Shown: positions 35,575 to 47,801 of the stretch, one piece after another | Layout: every line of letters starts with the position of its first letter | Position numbering within the stretch: the stretch's first letter is position 1 | Assembly (NCBI GenBank): GCA_000727475.1 | Contig: KL647312.1 | Span: forward strand, 1,810,793 to 1,874,792 | Length of the DNA stretch: 64,000 bases | Reading direction: 5' to 3' | Source: Sarcocystis neurona | Taxonomy: Eukaryota; Apicomplexa; Conoidasida; Eucoccidiorida; Sarcocystidae | Translations under genes and position numbers: made by a program | The notes under the pieces: generated by a model | Database searches by the model: none | Told to the model about the DNA's origin: nothing | What the model saw: only the letters and a program-made list of their open reading frames with translations

Positions 35575-35935
35575 AGCTAGCCGCGCGTGTGCTGGTGTGC
35601 TGCGTCACCGTGCTTTTCTGTCTTCGCACACCAAATCTGTACACATGCAAAAGAAACCTACGCTGGTCATATATATACGTGACCGCGTGCGTCTACCACG
35701 TAAGACATATATATATATGTGTATATGCAGGAGAGAGAAAGACGGTTCTCCAGAATAGAGCATGACTTACACATGGCTGCTGTGTCACACCCGGGGGAGC
35801 TGGCCACCTTCTTCCCACGCTGGGCGGCTACATGTGTACTGAGGACCCTCTTCACACACGTGTATACACTTTGATATACATACATATATGTACATATATA
35901 TATATGTGTATATAGACGCAGAGGTATAGACGTCT

Positions 35936-38900
35936 CTACACTCCTGCCGCTTCGATTGTGCTGCTGCGTTTGAGAACATGCTGCTGCTGTTCCCAGGACA
36001 CATACAGGCGTATACAGTCGAAAGAAAAAATTGCTCCGAAGTACAAAAATACACATATGTATGCCTGTAAATGTATACGGTGGGAGCGCCTATATGTATA
36101 TATTAGTATATGTACACTCGCAGGACGGGTATTGTGTAGACGGCACTGAAAGCTGAATAATTACATAGATTCGAGTCTTTCCATATACCCACACCTATGT
36201 GTATATATATATATATAGCTTCCCACATACATATACACATATATACATATATGTATGAATACTTAGGCTTGTACGCAGACACGAATATGTGTATGGACGT
36301 GTATCTATCTATACGTATATATATATATACCGAGGAGACTGACAGGTGAGATTCCACTTGGGTCCACGTGTGAGGAAATGTATACAATCAACATGCAGTC
36401 ATTTCGGAAGACACGGTAGGCAGCGGCCGAGAGGCTTTTACCTTGGCGCGCGAGTGGTGAAGACCGAGGCTAATCATGCGCAGCAGCTGCGTCGCGAAGC
36501 GAAAGGCCGTAAGAGACTCGCGCAGAATATCTGAGGCATCTTCAGGAGGGGCCCGCTGCTGCTGCAACAGTGCTGCTGCCGCTCCTGGTGTTGCCGGGTT
36601 CTCCCCCTGCACCGGTGACGGCGCATTCACACGCATGTCGCTGGCGAAGAGCAGCGCCACGCACAGCAGCGAGATGCCCACGTCAAAGAGATTTTCATAC
36701 TTGGAAAAAAACTTCCACCCCTGCACCACACCCACGGCAACAGCAGCAGCCACAGCTACAGCAGCAGCCATATCATTAGCAGCCGCCAGATCAACGGCAG
36801 CAGCCAGATCAACAGCAGCACTCAAATCAACAGCAGCACTCAAATCAACAGCAGCAGCTACACCAACAGCAGCAGCCCGATCAACAGCTGCAGCCAGACC
36901 AACAGCAGCAGCCACGTCGACAGCAGCAGCCACAACAGCATATCCGTGACAGACGTATTATGGGGGGCGTGCCCAAAAACCGGACCGCCAGCAGCACGTG
37001 CACGTATAAAGTCCAGCGGGCAGCTAACGAAGTAGCACGGCAACAGAAGACAGCAGCAGGCAAGCGCACGGAAGAAAATATCAGCAGTGCAACCACCGCA
37101 GCAGGAGAAGTCACAGCAACAGCAGCGGTGGCAGAGTTTCCGCACCCGGGGACGCAGCAGGAGCAACAGCGGCAGCACCAGGTGAGGCACGTCAGCGCCA
37201 GCAGCAGTGCGCACAGACAGCAATCGGAGGACCATCACATGGGACCAGAATAAGCAACACCTTCGCCAGAGAGAAGAAGTGGGGGAGAAAAACAAGCCGC
37301 AGTACCAGGCAAAACAGGTAAGAGCGGAAAGAGAGCTGAGCATCACCCTTGCAGCCGACAGTAGCTGCTGGCACAGCCGCACGGTAGCAGCGCAGCGATG
37401 CTGCGCTAACCGCGCAGAACCATCACAGCAGCAGCAGTCGCATCAGAGGAGAATAAGCGTAGGAGTTGCATGCGGGTCAAATGCAGCAGCAGGGCCACTG
37501 AGTGCCAGCGCAGTGCGAGACCACCTGCATGCAGTAACTGCACTAGTAGCAGCAGCAGAAGCGTGCACCGGCAGCAGCGGAACCAAGTCACAGCAGCGTA
37601 AGAAGCCCGCAGCAGCAGTCGTAAGAGCTCCCGAGAGCCCCGCGCCCAGTGACTCAGCAGCAGCCGTGGGTCAGAGACGGCCTGTCTCTTGCTGTGAAGC
37701 AGCAGCACCAGCAACAGTCTTGTGAGCACAGCAGCCAGCACAGAGTTCGCCGACGAAGAGCAGGGACAGCAGCAACAGGCGGGAGGATGCCAGAGCGCCG
37801 AAGGCCTCTGCAGCAGCAAAGTCACAGTAGCAGCAGCAGCACCCGAGTGGTGCAGCCGCGATACCACCGAGCAGCAGATCACAAGCAGCTGTAGGAGACG
37901 GCTACAGGAGAGCCAACGTGGTAGACCAAGGACGGAAGCAGAAGACAGCTGCGGCAGTCGTGTGCGCGAGTGAGACAGCATCCAGCACGCGCGTGCAACG
38001 CGGCGCCTCGTTATCTTCTCTCCTGTTGCTGATGCTACGGGAGGCAGTAAGAGGATGAGGCGGAATGCCGGTAGGGTGTCTGCTCGGTGGAATCTGGTTG
38101 CTGTCGCTGCTGCTGTAGCGGGGTAGCTACACTACTTAGTGCGCAGCACAGCACAGCAGTAGCAGATGGCAAAGGACTCACAAGCCGAGCAGCCCGTCAC
38201 GCAGCTGCTGCTGCTGCTGTTGGGTGTACCCCAGTCGTAGTGGCGGGAGCTAGTTTGGGAGAGAGGATCACAGACGCATAAGAGTGGAGCAGAATCGGGG
38301 AAACTGAGGAATGGCAGACCTTGGCTGCGCTGCCGAGTGCTACTAGGATTGCTGCTTTGTGGCCGCTGCTGCTGCTGCTGTTGGACGGTGGGTCGCTCGG
38401 GCAGCAGCCGTGCGCGGCAGGGAGAGCAGCAGCGGCACCTCCGCGTGACAGCCGCAAGATTTCTAACACCGTGTCTACGAGCAGCTATTGCAGAATCTGA
38501 TTCTGCTGCGTCTCCTGTACCACCGCTGCTACGACCTGCGGGCCGCTGTCGCTGCTCCCTCAGCCCCCGGCGTTCTGCTGTTGCTGCTGTGGGACAGCAT
38601 CAGGGGTCGCTGACGGCACTCCTCCCGCTGCTGCTGCTGCTGCTACACGTCCACACCTAAGACTGTTGCTGCTCCTGTCCCTGTGGGAGCAGTTGATGCT
38701 GCTGCTGCAGCAGCGCTCCGCGTGTGCAGCTGGCTTACCGCAAGGAGAGCTCGAAGCAGCACTTCGAAGAGGAGGGTGAGAGTGACGCAGACTTCTGCGG
38801 CCAATGTGAAGCAGTCGAGCTGCGCGAGAGTGAGGCAGCGGTAGAGGACGTAGAAATTAAGAAGGAACACGCCTGCGTAAACTGCCGCCATGACACGGGA

Positions 38901-41075
38901 GTAGTAGACGCGGTTCGCTAGCATGCGCACGAGCTCCTGCGGGCTCTTGAAGAGGTGCACGGGCAGCTGCAGCCAGCCGCAGACAGCAGCCACGGCAGCC
39001 GACGGCCCCGAAAAGGCCCACCGACCTCCTCCGCTTGCCCCGGGAGTCGAGGAGGGACGTGCAGCGGCGGTGAAAGCAGCAGAAGCAGCAGGCGGTCGGT
39101 AGCTCGCGCCGCCGCCTGCTGCCGCTGCAGCATGAGGCGAAGAAGCGAGAGAGAGGCCCGAGAGCGGAGGACTCCCAGAAGAAGAAGAAGCAAGCGGAGC
39201 GCACGGCGATAGCAGAGGCGTCATGCCGCACCTCGACGACGGAGAGGAAGAACGCGAGGATACTTGCTGGCGCTCCTGCTGAGGACTGAACGAATCAACG
39301 GTGGAGCAGGAGAACTTGCCCCTTGCGACAGTATCAACAACCCCACGAGGAAGCAGCGGCGTGCATGCTTCTCGGGTCGCATCCTGCTGCTTCTCGGTAT
39401 CGAAGTAGTACTCATGCTGCGTGACGCCTCGACAGGGCTGCTGCTGCTGCTCCGACATGTGCTGATCTTCCCGCTCGTGCTGTTGCTGCGGAGGCCGCTG
39501 CCTTGCTAATTGCTGCAGTTCGCTCGCTTGGTGCTGCCCCCTGCCTCCCCCTGTGACAGTTTCTGTTGCTGCTGCTGCTGTTGCTCCTTCAGCCGCTACC
39601 CCTGCAGCGGGAATTGTCGCGCTGGCGTGTTGCCCTGGCGCTGCGCTAATGCTGCTTCCTGTTCTTCTTCTTCCTCCTGCTGCTGTTGCTGTTTCGACAC
39701 CGCCGTTTCCTGCTGCAGTGGGGAGCAGCTCTGTTTCGAAATCGTTGCGCCCACGGACAGACGCCTGCGGCTGCTGCTCATCCGTTTGCTCCTGCGGCTG
39801 CTTGTGCTGCTGCTGGTGCTCGAGCAACTGCTGATGCTGCGTCTGCTCCTGCTGTTGAAGTGAAGAAGCAAGAGATGGAGCAGCGTCCGCACCAGCAACA
39901 GCAGGAGGCTGAGTTTCAGCAGCGAAGAAATCCAGAAGGTAGTCGTGCCGCTGCCCTGCCTCTGCTGCTGCTGTTGCACTGCCAAAATTCGCGTAATTTA
40001 ATTCATCCGCTTCTTCCCCCTCGGTGATGAAGCGCTCCACGGCCTCAACGTTCCAGTGGCCATCAACGAGAAATTGTTGCTGCTCGTCTTCCACATATAA
40101 CTGCTGCTGCCCGTCCTCTTGCTGCTCATCCACGGCCTCGTCCACCGCCTCCCGCTCCTCGTCGCACAGCTCCTGGTTCTCCTCCGTCTTGACAGGGAAG
40201 TAGCCCCCCTCCATCTCTTCCTCCCTCTGCCCCCGCTCCATCCGGTACCGCTGTAGCTGCTGCGGCTGCAGGACATGCTGCTGCTGCTGCGGCTCCATTT
40301 CGTATTGCTGCTGCTGCAGCACCTGTCCCTCGTAGGACGCAGCAAACGCACCACCACCACCGGCTGACGCAGAGGGAAGATCAACTGCCGCTTCCTCTGC
40401 CTCGCCACATAGACGGCATGCAGCTGCTTCTGGGAGGTTGGACGCAAGACAGTCGCTGGCTGCCATGTTGCCACAGCGACGAGCGCACCACCGCACCAGC
40501 AGTCCTCACCTCAGCAGCCGACACGCCCTGAGGCAGTCGTGACGGTGCTGTCCCCACCACCACCCCACCGTAGTGCCTCTTACAACCGCAGCTGCTTCTG
40601 GCAGGTGCGCTGGCACACGGCCTTCAACAAATTTTTGCTGCAGAGCTACTGGGACGAAGACTCTCTGTAACACGGAGGAGTCGGCTGCCACTTGCATGTG
40701 TTTGTGCAGCGGCAGATTCACCTGCTGCTGCCGCTCCTCGTCGTTTGTGAGCTCTGTAACTATGCTGCTTCTGCTGCTGGACCTCCCCTGCCGCCGCTCC
40801 TGCCGCTGCGTCTCTCTGGTGAGTCTCCGCGTGCTGCTGGTGCTTTCGCCACAGCCGCCTCTGCTGAAGCCGCTGTTGCTGCTCCTGCTTCTGCTGCGAC
40901 AGCTGCAGCTTGAGGTGGCCCCTCTAGAAAACAGTCCGTCGGAGTTGCATGTAGGCCCTTGCAGCTCTTTCAGATAGAAGCGTACGTGGCCGCACACGCA
41001 AGCCCTGTGTCGATAAACTGCTGCTTCGCCGCTACTGTCGCCCCCGCAGCGAGGTCTGACCGCGTGGTGGAGCAT
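35936..41075 (-). CDS. Gln-rich protein with C-terminal four-helix voltage-sensor-like domain
   Basis: The main exon, 40,496-38,739, ends at donor CTTGCG|GTAAGC. The next, 36,720-36,442, has acceptor GTGGTGCAG and donor GCCAAG|GTAAAA and is exactly 93 codons. A tentative last exon, 35,983-35,936, ends KRSSTIEAAGV. All phases are 0. Numbered from the ATG at 40,496: residues 1-490 are low-complexity Gln/Ala/Glu/Ser. Helix 1 is about 535-555. Helix 2 (563-586) carries Glu568, Glu578 and Arg582. Helix 3 (594-613) carries Asp599. Helix 4 (650-675) carries Arg660, Gln664 and Arg667. Acidic residues in S2 and S3 and spaced Arg in S4 are hallmarks of voltage-sensor domains. The R-x3-Q-x2-R spacing also resembles, from memory, pore-less ion-transport-domain proteins of fungi. 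No pore helices follow. An upstream block (41,075-40,585, donor GCGGTT|GTAAGA) reads as a further 5' exon, but its junction is unresolved. The protein would sit in a membrane, with a large disordered N-terminus. Confidence 0.6.
36745..36945. repeat. 18-bp minisatellite beside the S3-S4 exon
   Basis: About nine units of roughly 18 bases, close to CAGATCAACAGCAGCAGC. On the minus strand they encode AAAVDL-type hexapeptides. This strand is open and in frame with the S3-S4 exon that starts at 36,720, so the repeat is either the 3' end of the intron or a coding insertion between helix 2 and helix 3. Confidence 0.8.
36950..38640. repeat. CAG/CTG-rich sequence within the proposed 2-kb intron
   Basis: Interrupted CAG (plus-strand) repeats run through most of 37,020-37,960, changing to CTG-rich sequence from 38,080 to 38,640. 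Open frames on both strands (for example 37,207-37,725 plus, 37,406-37,981 minus) are Ala/Ser/Gln- or Leu/Cys-rich translations of the repeat. I interpret the segment as intron of the minus-strand voltage-sensor-like gene. Confidence 0.55.
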
Positions 41076-43950
41076 TCCTGCCTCCCGCCTTCACCGCAGC
41101 TTCTGCCTTAGCTGCCGCGTGTGTTACTCTTGCTGTCCCCTATCCTGCTGAGGCTGCTGCATTTGCACTGTCGTCAGCCGCTGCTGCGTGACAACGTAAG
41201 TCCTGGTGAGAAGAGCCACAGGAGACGCCGGGCAAGCCAGTCCCCTAAAAAGTAGTTGGAGAATGTCTATATGTAGCTAGGGATTGATGAGGCATTTACA
41301 TCAAATGCGTTTGTACATATACAAAGAAGTAGGACGTGATCGGACGCTAGAGTGGGCGTTACTGACGCAGCGCGGACGCTACGGCGGAATACGATAGCAG
41401 CAGCGCGAGCAGTGGCAGCAGCACCATGTCCTCTGACAAGCCGTTCTGCTGCAGAGCGCGTGACCGAAGAACAAAAAAAAAGTACCGTGGCATCGCCGTG
41501 GACAGCGAGAGAGAAAGAGACAGACACGGACGGCGCCAGCATACACATCCACCCGCATGCACAGGCTTATTTTACGTCGCTGTCGTGCAGCGGCTGCGGC
41601 TGCCGTGGCGGTGTGGAAGGGCAGTACTGGCTGCAGTTGCGCAGCAGGAGAGCACTCGTGGCAGTTCGGAACGAAGATACTTGACCAAGGGGACGCATAT
41701 AAAGGACGCGTGCCGGTGGCACACGCAGCAAAAGAAGACGAAAGACCCACAGCAAACAGCTCCAAGGTACAGCTCGGCGAGCGAGGAGGTACCGGTCAAC
41801 AGCGGCTGTCGCCGCTGCTGCTGCCGCTGTTGCTTACTGCTGTGCAGCTGCTGGGCAGCTGCTGTGCTGGTGTTGCTCCGCTTGCCGCTACCCCTGCAGT
41901 TCGTGCACTTGTGCTTCTTCTGCTGTCTTTCACAAGTGCTGCTCTACGACAGTTGCTGACATGCCGCACTGTGGCCGATGCTGCGGCTGAGGTGACTGCT
42001 GAGCTGCTTCTTCTGTCACAAGGGAACTCTTGCTGGTTGCTGTTCGTGTGACTCCAACGCTTCCCAAGCAGCAGAGTGTCCGTCTGTTGCAGACTAGGGG
42101 AGAGGCTAGGGCGGCAGAAACGAGGGAGGTAGTCGCCGAAGGTACGGAGGAAGCCGCAGATGAACGAGCAGATTCACCTTCCAGGCGTTGCACGAGAATA
42201 GTCTACTGCTGTTGTTACGGCTATCCTTCCAGGTTCTTCCCCCCCTGGTACTGCCCCTACCGGAATCGACTTGACACTCTCCCTCTAGTTCTCAAAGCGT
42301 GCCACTACTGTTCTGCCGCTGCTGTTGGCTATTCACCTTTGTGCTGCTGCCCCTGAACCCCGTCTTGCAGCTGCTGGTGCGCCTGCTAGGTCGTCTTTCC
42401 GCCGCGGCTGGAAGTCCCCTGTCGTGGTACTGCTGCTGATGCTTCGTTGTTCGGCTGCTGCGGCTGGGGCACTGCGTGTACGCATTGCAGCGTTTCAGGA
42501 GAGAGACGCAGGCAAAAGTCGTCAGCTGCGCCGGACTGCGCCGGCGGGGCAACCTGCGCTAATCCACGTTAAGCACTGGAGGGCCTGGCTGAAAGTATCT
42601 GGATTCGTACGAGAACGTGCTACCGTGTTGCATCCACGTATATATATATATATGTATATAAATGTTTGTGTAGGTCGACGTATCAGCGTGTCAAAAACCA
42701 CACGCTGCAGACTTTGATGCTGCAGGGTGGGGAGAAAGTACGTAGATATACACGTACCCAGATGTGCACACGGACTACAAAAATTGTGTTTACGTATATA
42801 TATATATATATATACACGCACAAAAACGTATGCAGGTGTACACACATCTGAATAAGCTTTTGAGTGCCATGTTCCGGGTTTACGAGGTTGAAGGTCGACA
42901 TGTTTATTTTTTGTCAGCCGCAAATCTGAAGTAACTGTTAAACGCTGAAGCATGCCACTGGATGTCCACTCATATATATGCGTATGCTTGAGTACGCGTG
43001 TGAGTCGCGGTTTCAGAAAACGTAGACCTTGATGTTGACAGGGCATTCTCAAACGTAAGGATGTGTGTGTACAAACGGATGTGTACGTGCAAGTGTTCTG
43101 TGGCATTTCGACCTCTAGGCATGAAGCCGCATCTACGTGTATGTATAGCTCTATCTTTGTAGACGTGTCGGAAGCGTGAAGATGGAAAGGTCACGCAACA
43201 ACAGCAAGCCACGTGTGTCACAGTTCTGCGGCAGAGGACAAAAAGACAAAATACAGTAAGTAGAGTTAAGAACTGGGACTGCTGCTGCCGCGGCTGCCCG
43301 TGCCGGGGAGTCAGCATGGTGGCGAACGTGCTGTGGCAGACACGTGCAGCAACGGAAAGTGCCGTCACACAATTTCACACATACGTATACAGAGAGGTTG
43401 ACAGATAGGTGCTCATGTGTACTTCTGTACCCTCATGTGTGCGTGAGTTTACTTTTTCAGTATATGTTTGTGTATATACATGTAGGTTCCTGTCTACCTC
43501 TAATAGTCGGATCTCGACGCACGTGAGTTGTGTGCACATAAGCTGCAAGGATTGCACACGGATGAAGTGCATATCCAGCAGCGGGAGCTGTCGTCGTGTT
43601 GCTGCTTGCGAGCGTCCCGCGGTAGCTAGTGTTGACAGCTGTACCTTACGTGAGTGCAAGCGTGGATGCGTCTACAGTTTTTGTTGTTGTTGTTGTTGAC
43701 ATTTTGACTTCTGCCGCATCCTTTGCTCTTCTGTTGCTAGAACGTCGCTCTCAGCCTGGAATTTTGTACGTGGCCGGCAGCAGGTGTAGTGCGATAAAGA
43801 ATGCGGCAGCAATAGTCGAAGGACAGCAGCAGCAGCAGCAGTCGGACAACGGGACGCATTCAGCTTCTACGGGAGTTTCTGCGTCTGCTTCATTATATGT
43901 CGTGACGGTCCGCAGGCTACCGTATTGATCTCAGGTGCACCGTCCACCTA
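41076..43950. other. no secure gene; CTG-rich sequence then microsatellite spacer
   Basis: 41,380-42,520 is open in several plus frames, with Leu/Cys/Ala-rich products, and contains degenerate Ala/Val/Pro-coding repeat (for example GVAPLAATPAV near 41,870). 42,640-43,120 holds TATATA and GTGTGT sequence. 43,830-43,845 is a short CAG run. Nothing here could be assembled into a phase-consistent gene. Confidence 0.35.
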
Positions 43951-45100
43951 AGTTGAAGCCGTATAGCTGGCCGAGGCGCACTGTGAGAACTGAGATGCCT
44001 GCTGCGCTGTAGCAAGTGAGGTGGCTCGTGTTGCGTGTGCTGCTGTTTTCGGGACACGCGGAATGCCTCTTCCTCGTACAATCCTGCACGTAACGGGTAT
44101 GCAGCATCATCTGCAATCGCACAAGGAGACACAAGGAGTGCCGGTGCTGCCAGGTCAGCAGTCACCTCCCGCAGCAGCTAGAGCAAAGAGCGGTGCGATC
44201 GTTGAAGCAGCGGCAGTGACAGCAATGCAAGAGCAGTACTGGATGAAACAGCTACACCACCTGAAGCGGGCGGCACGGCTGCCATGTTTCAGCCGCACCG
44301 TGGATCTGCGGCTTCCAACTGAAGATTGTACTGCAGTCCTTCCCGCTGCAGCAGCTCCACTGGAGTCGACCTCATCACGCTCCGCACCCGTAACAGGGAG
44401 AAGCAGGGAGCTCGCAGTGCTCCTGACACCACCACCAGTACCTGTGTGTATAGCGCACGCAGACGCTGGAACACAAGTAGTGGCAGCGGCAGTAATAGTA
44501 ACGTCTGCTGCCGCAGTGATACTGGGGGCAGCAGCAGCTGCGGGAGTACCAGCTGTTTCTGGTACTACCGTATGCAGCTTCAGAAGCAACAGGAACCACA
44601 GTATGTACCGTAAGTATCACCGGCGTCAGCAGCAGCAGCGGTGAAATACCCCTCCGAGTGCGTGCAACTGGAAATACCACTTTTCGTGAGCACCAGCACA
44701 ACTGGTAGCAGCAGGCACAAAAGTGGGTACAACAGTAGCACTGGTAGCACGATATCCGCAGCAAGAACAACAATTCCAGCTGCTACAACGGTGGCCCTAC
44801 TGGCCGTATACTGCAGCACGCGGAACACCGTTGGCCACAGCAGCAGGGATAATATCTACGATGCCACTACTACCAGAAGAAGGACCAGCAACAGGAGCAG
44901 CCGTATGTTCTGTAACGCTTTTGGCACCACTGCCAGCAGCAGCAGCTGTGCTGTCTGTCCTGTTAAGAACGCAACGAGAAGCACAAATAAGCAGTAACCC
45001 AGGCAGCAGTTGGAGCTTCACCAGCACCGCGGTTGACAACAGCAGTAACCTGTCCAGTCTGAGTTTCACCACCCGCACAGTTCGCCGACCACCTATAGCT
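43950..45100 (+). repeat. degenerate Ala/Val/Thr-coding repeat region
   Basis: Instead of pure CAG the sequence is a scrambled mix of GCAGCAG, GTAGTA, ACAACA and GGTAC-like triplets. In shifting plus-strand frames it yields short phrases of Ala, Val, Thr, Gly and Pro such as GVPAVSGTT and LVAAGTKVGTTVALVA. The longest uninterrupted frame is 44,021-44,644 (207 codons). Frame changes every 50-200 bases suggest decay of an originally regular repeat rather than an intact gene. Similar sequence occurs at about 41,840-41,990, 53,404-53,680, 54,900-55,230 and 63,730-64,000. Confidence 0.45.
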
Positions 45101-45339
45101 CTAAAAACGCAGGTCAAAGCATAACTCGCCTGTATACCGCTACATATACCGGTCGCAGCACGACCTGCCATACAAGTTTCCCCAGCAAAAAGCCGGAGTG
45201 GAGCGCCAGGCATCCGAAGCGCGTCAATGCCCTTGCCGAAGGGCAGCAGTATCCGTTGCAGAGAAGCCGTAGCGCACGTGCAGCGCCAGCATTTGCTGCT
45301 TGGCGTAAGAGTAAACAGCGCGCGTGAAACAAGATCCAC
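44797..45339 (-). CDS. 180-codon open frame, unidentified
   Basis: The first 115 residues from the ATG at 45,339 read as ordinary protein (for example RILLPFGKGIDALRMPGA). The rest is the reverse strand of the degenerate repeat. Another minus frame (45,380-45,114) is equally natural and hydrophobic at its end, so the true frame, if any, is unclear. No domain is recognised. Confidence 0.18.
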   Translation of the reverse strand: MDLVSRALFTLTPSSKCWRCTCATASLQRILLPFGKGIDALRMPGAPLRLFAGETCMAGRAATGICSGIQASYALTCVFRAIGGRRTVRVVKLRLDRLLLLSTAVLVKLQLLPGLLLICASRCVLNRTDSTAAAAGSGAKSVTEHTAAPVAGPSSGSSGIVDIIPAAVANGVPRAAVYGQ

Positions 45340-45380
45340 CGTAGCGTCACTGGGGTCGCGTGTCTCTTTTTAGTCAACAC

Positions 45381-47077
45381 AGACGGCCTGCCTTTCGTGT
45401 TCCACCAAAGGGCGGCAAGGGCGGTATGTCCTAAGTAGCACAGTGCAGCGAATCTTCAGGGTAGTGCCCGACACTGGGGAGGTTCTGTGGTCGCATGTTT
45501 TTCTTCCGTATCATCAACTTTGAACGCAAAGCTAAGCTGACATAGGGGAATGCACAGCACAGTAGTGACTAAATAGGCACAAGTATTCATGTACACTGAA
45601 CAAATCCATGTGTTTCTACAAGCTGTACATTGCTACGTGTGCGTGGCGCGTATTCGTATGCAGAAGTACAGGGGAAGGCACAAACTTTTAAAATAAGTGT
45701 CGCCACATTGTGAGTAATTCTTACAGTCGTGTCTATGTACGGTCTGCAGGAGCCGTCGCCAGGCACGGCGGTACCTGCAAAATTGTACGTGCCTCCTCCC
45801 AGACTTCTTCAAAGTGATGCTCCTGCACCACCAGCAGACGCACAGCGTCTCCAGTCCCTCACGTGCGAGACCAGGTGCAGCAGCGCCGGTGAAGAAACGT
45901 GCGGCAAAAGTACGAAGCATACAGGCAGGGTGGTAGTAGGTACGGCGGCATCGGCCCCAGCAGGCAACAACGATAACAGCAGGCGCGTCATCCACAGCTG
46001 CAGGCAAACGCAGCAGAGCAGCAGCAGCAGCAGCGGCCGTGGAAGCAGCGTGCGTGTGTGAAACACGCCATCAACGGCAAGTCGTGGCACCGCTGCATAT
46101 AGCATCGATGTTAGATCTGCAGACCAGTTTCAGCTTAAGCAGCAACAGCAAACCCTCATCAGCACAAGCACAGCAGCAGAAGCAACCGTGTGCTGACCCT
46201 AAGCAACCGCGGGCCACTTTAAGCACAGTCAAGGGGACAGGAAATGAGTTGCGTCTGCGCTTGCAGCCGGAGGATCAAGCAGTAATTAGTGATCATCGGC
46301 TTTGTGCAGCAGTTGCAGCAGCACGAGCAGACTAACAAGCCACGTAGTGGCCGGGACTGTAACACCACGAGCACACCCCTCGCAGTTCCGGCAAGCGGTA
46401 TATATCTCAACGGTCGTGGGGCACCGCAGGAGCGGGTAGAAGCCAGCTGTCAAGTAGCAGCACCTTGTCGTCCAAACAGCCCCCCCCCCTGTCCATGCAG
46501 CTGTAGCGTAACGCCAGAAGTCTGTCCTCGTGGCTGTTTACCGGGCCTTCGGTAAGCGAGGTAGCTGTGTGCCGGGCGCCGGCAGCAGCAGGTCGATCCG
46601 TACCGGCGCGCCTCTTTGAGTAGGGCGGTTTCACGCGTGCAGCACACTCAACATATACGTTTGCACAAGTGTGTCGGGCTTCAACGATTACCGTGCCGGT
46701 CTCGAATAAATGTTTCGTTGATCCCTTCTTGTTCAACGCAGACAACAGCCGACTCACCGCACAGCTTTGAGCGCGCGCGGTGTCGTGCCGGTACTCGCCC
46801 TCGTCTGCGTGCTCGTAAACCTCCCTCTCATGAAGACTCTCTTCCCGCCGCGTTCATACTCCCGTAACCCGCCCTTCAATGCACGTACGCAGGCGGGTTC
46901 CTGACAGGCACCCGTATATATGTGTTTTCAATAAATAATACATTTCGACTATGCTCTGATGCTGGCATCGGTGGATAAAATTTCAACTGGCATCGTTATA
47001 CGCCTATACGCGTCGACACGTACGTATGTACAGATGCATATGTTGGGATCTGCTGGGGCATCCCACCCTCGTTGTAA
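45381..47077. other. spacer, weakly CAG-rich
   Basis: Short CAG runs near 46,010-46,040 and 46,130-46,180, an eight-C run near 46,482, and otherwise unremarkable sequence. Open frames are short. No supported gene. Confidence 0.35.
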
Positions 47078-47801
47078 ATGCCCCGGCTCACGTCAGCAGG
47101 CTCTTCGTATGAAAAAGTAATAAACGAGCTCTCGTACATATGCGCAGCTTCGCTGTATGAATCTGTAGATCTATATACTGCGGTGCTGCTCTGTGTGTCA
47201 CAAGGAAATATATCTTACTTCAGCTCGGGTAAGCACTTCGCACTTTCCGGGCCACAGCGTGTCCGCAGTGGGGCTGGATCAGAAGCTTCTCTGGTCTATG
47301 CAGAACGCGCTCGTGTGAATGTGGACACTGCTATTGCTGCTGAGGCGAGAGCACTGTCCGCCTTGAGTGAACAACTCTTCTTCTGCCACAGCTGCTGCCG
47401 CACGATCTACGGTGGCATGAACTGTCACTGGTAGTGGTCGACGCATTGTGGAAAAAGCGCGCCTTTTTTGTATCCGTGCTTCTGCTGACCACCTTGTTCC
47501 TGCAAAACCACTGAACTACTTACGTACTGTATTTGACACTGCTGCAGGGGTTGCGCACGTAGCAGTTCTGGTGCTGCTGCAGAAGCTGGTGGCTCTCTTG
47601 TTGGTGCCGCTGAAAAGTACCGTTTTTGCAGTTTCCTGTCAAGAATTGCTGCGGCGCGCAGAGCTGCTCAATGCTGCTATTTCTACTCTCCGTCAGCAGT
47701 GGCTGACGCTGCTGCTGCCGAGTGGCAGCTGTTGCGCAAAAGCTGCTGCTGGCGAATGCAGATGTAGTCGTCTGTTACCTGCCCCATCCTGGTGTTGGTA
47801 G
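47078..47801 (+). other. two consecutive 117-118 codon open frames, unidentified
   Basis: 47,078-47,434 and 47,448-47,801 are open in different frames, and each reads as plausible protein (for example VYAERARVNVDTAIAAEA in the first, FAVSCQELLRRAELLNAAI in the second). They could be remnants of one coding sequence interrupted by a frame change and a stop at 47,432-47,434, or exons of a gene whose borders I cannot place. The second contains degenerate CTG-derived sequence. Confidence 0.22.
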
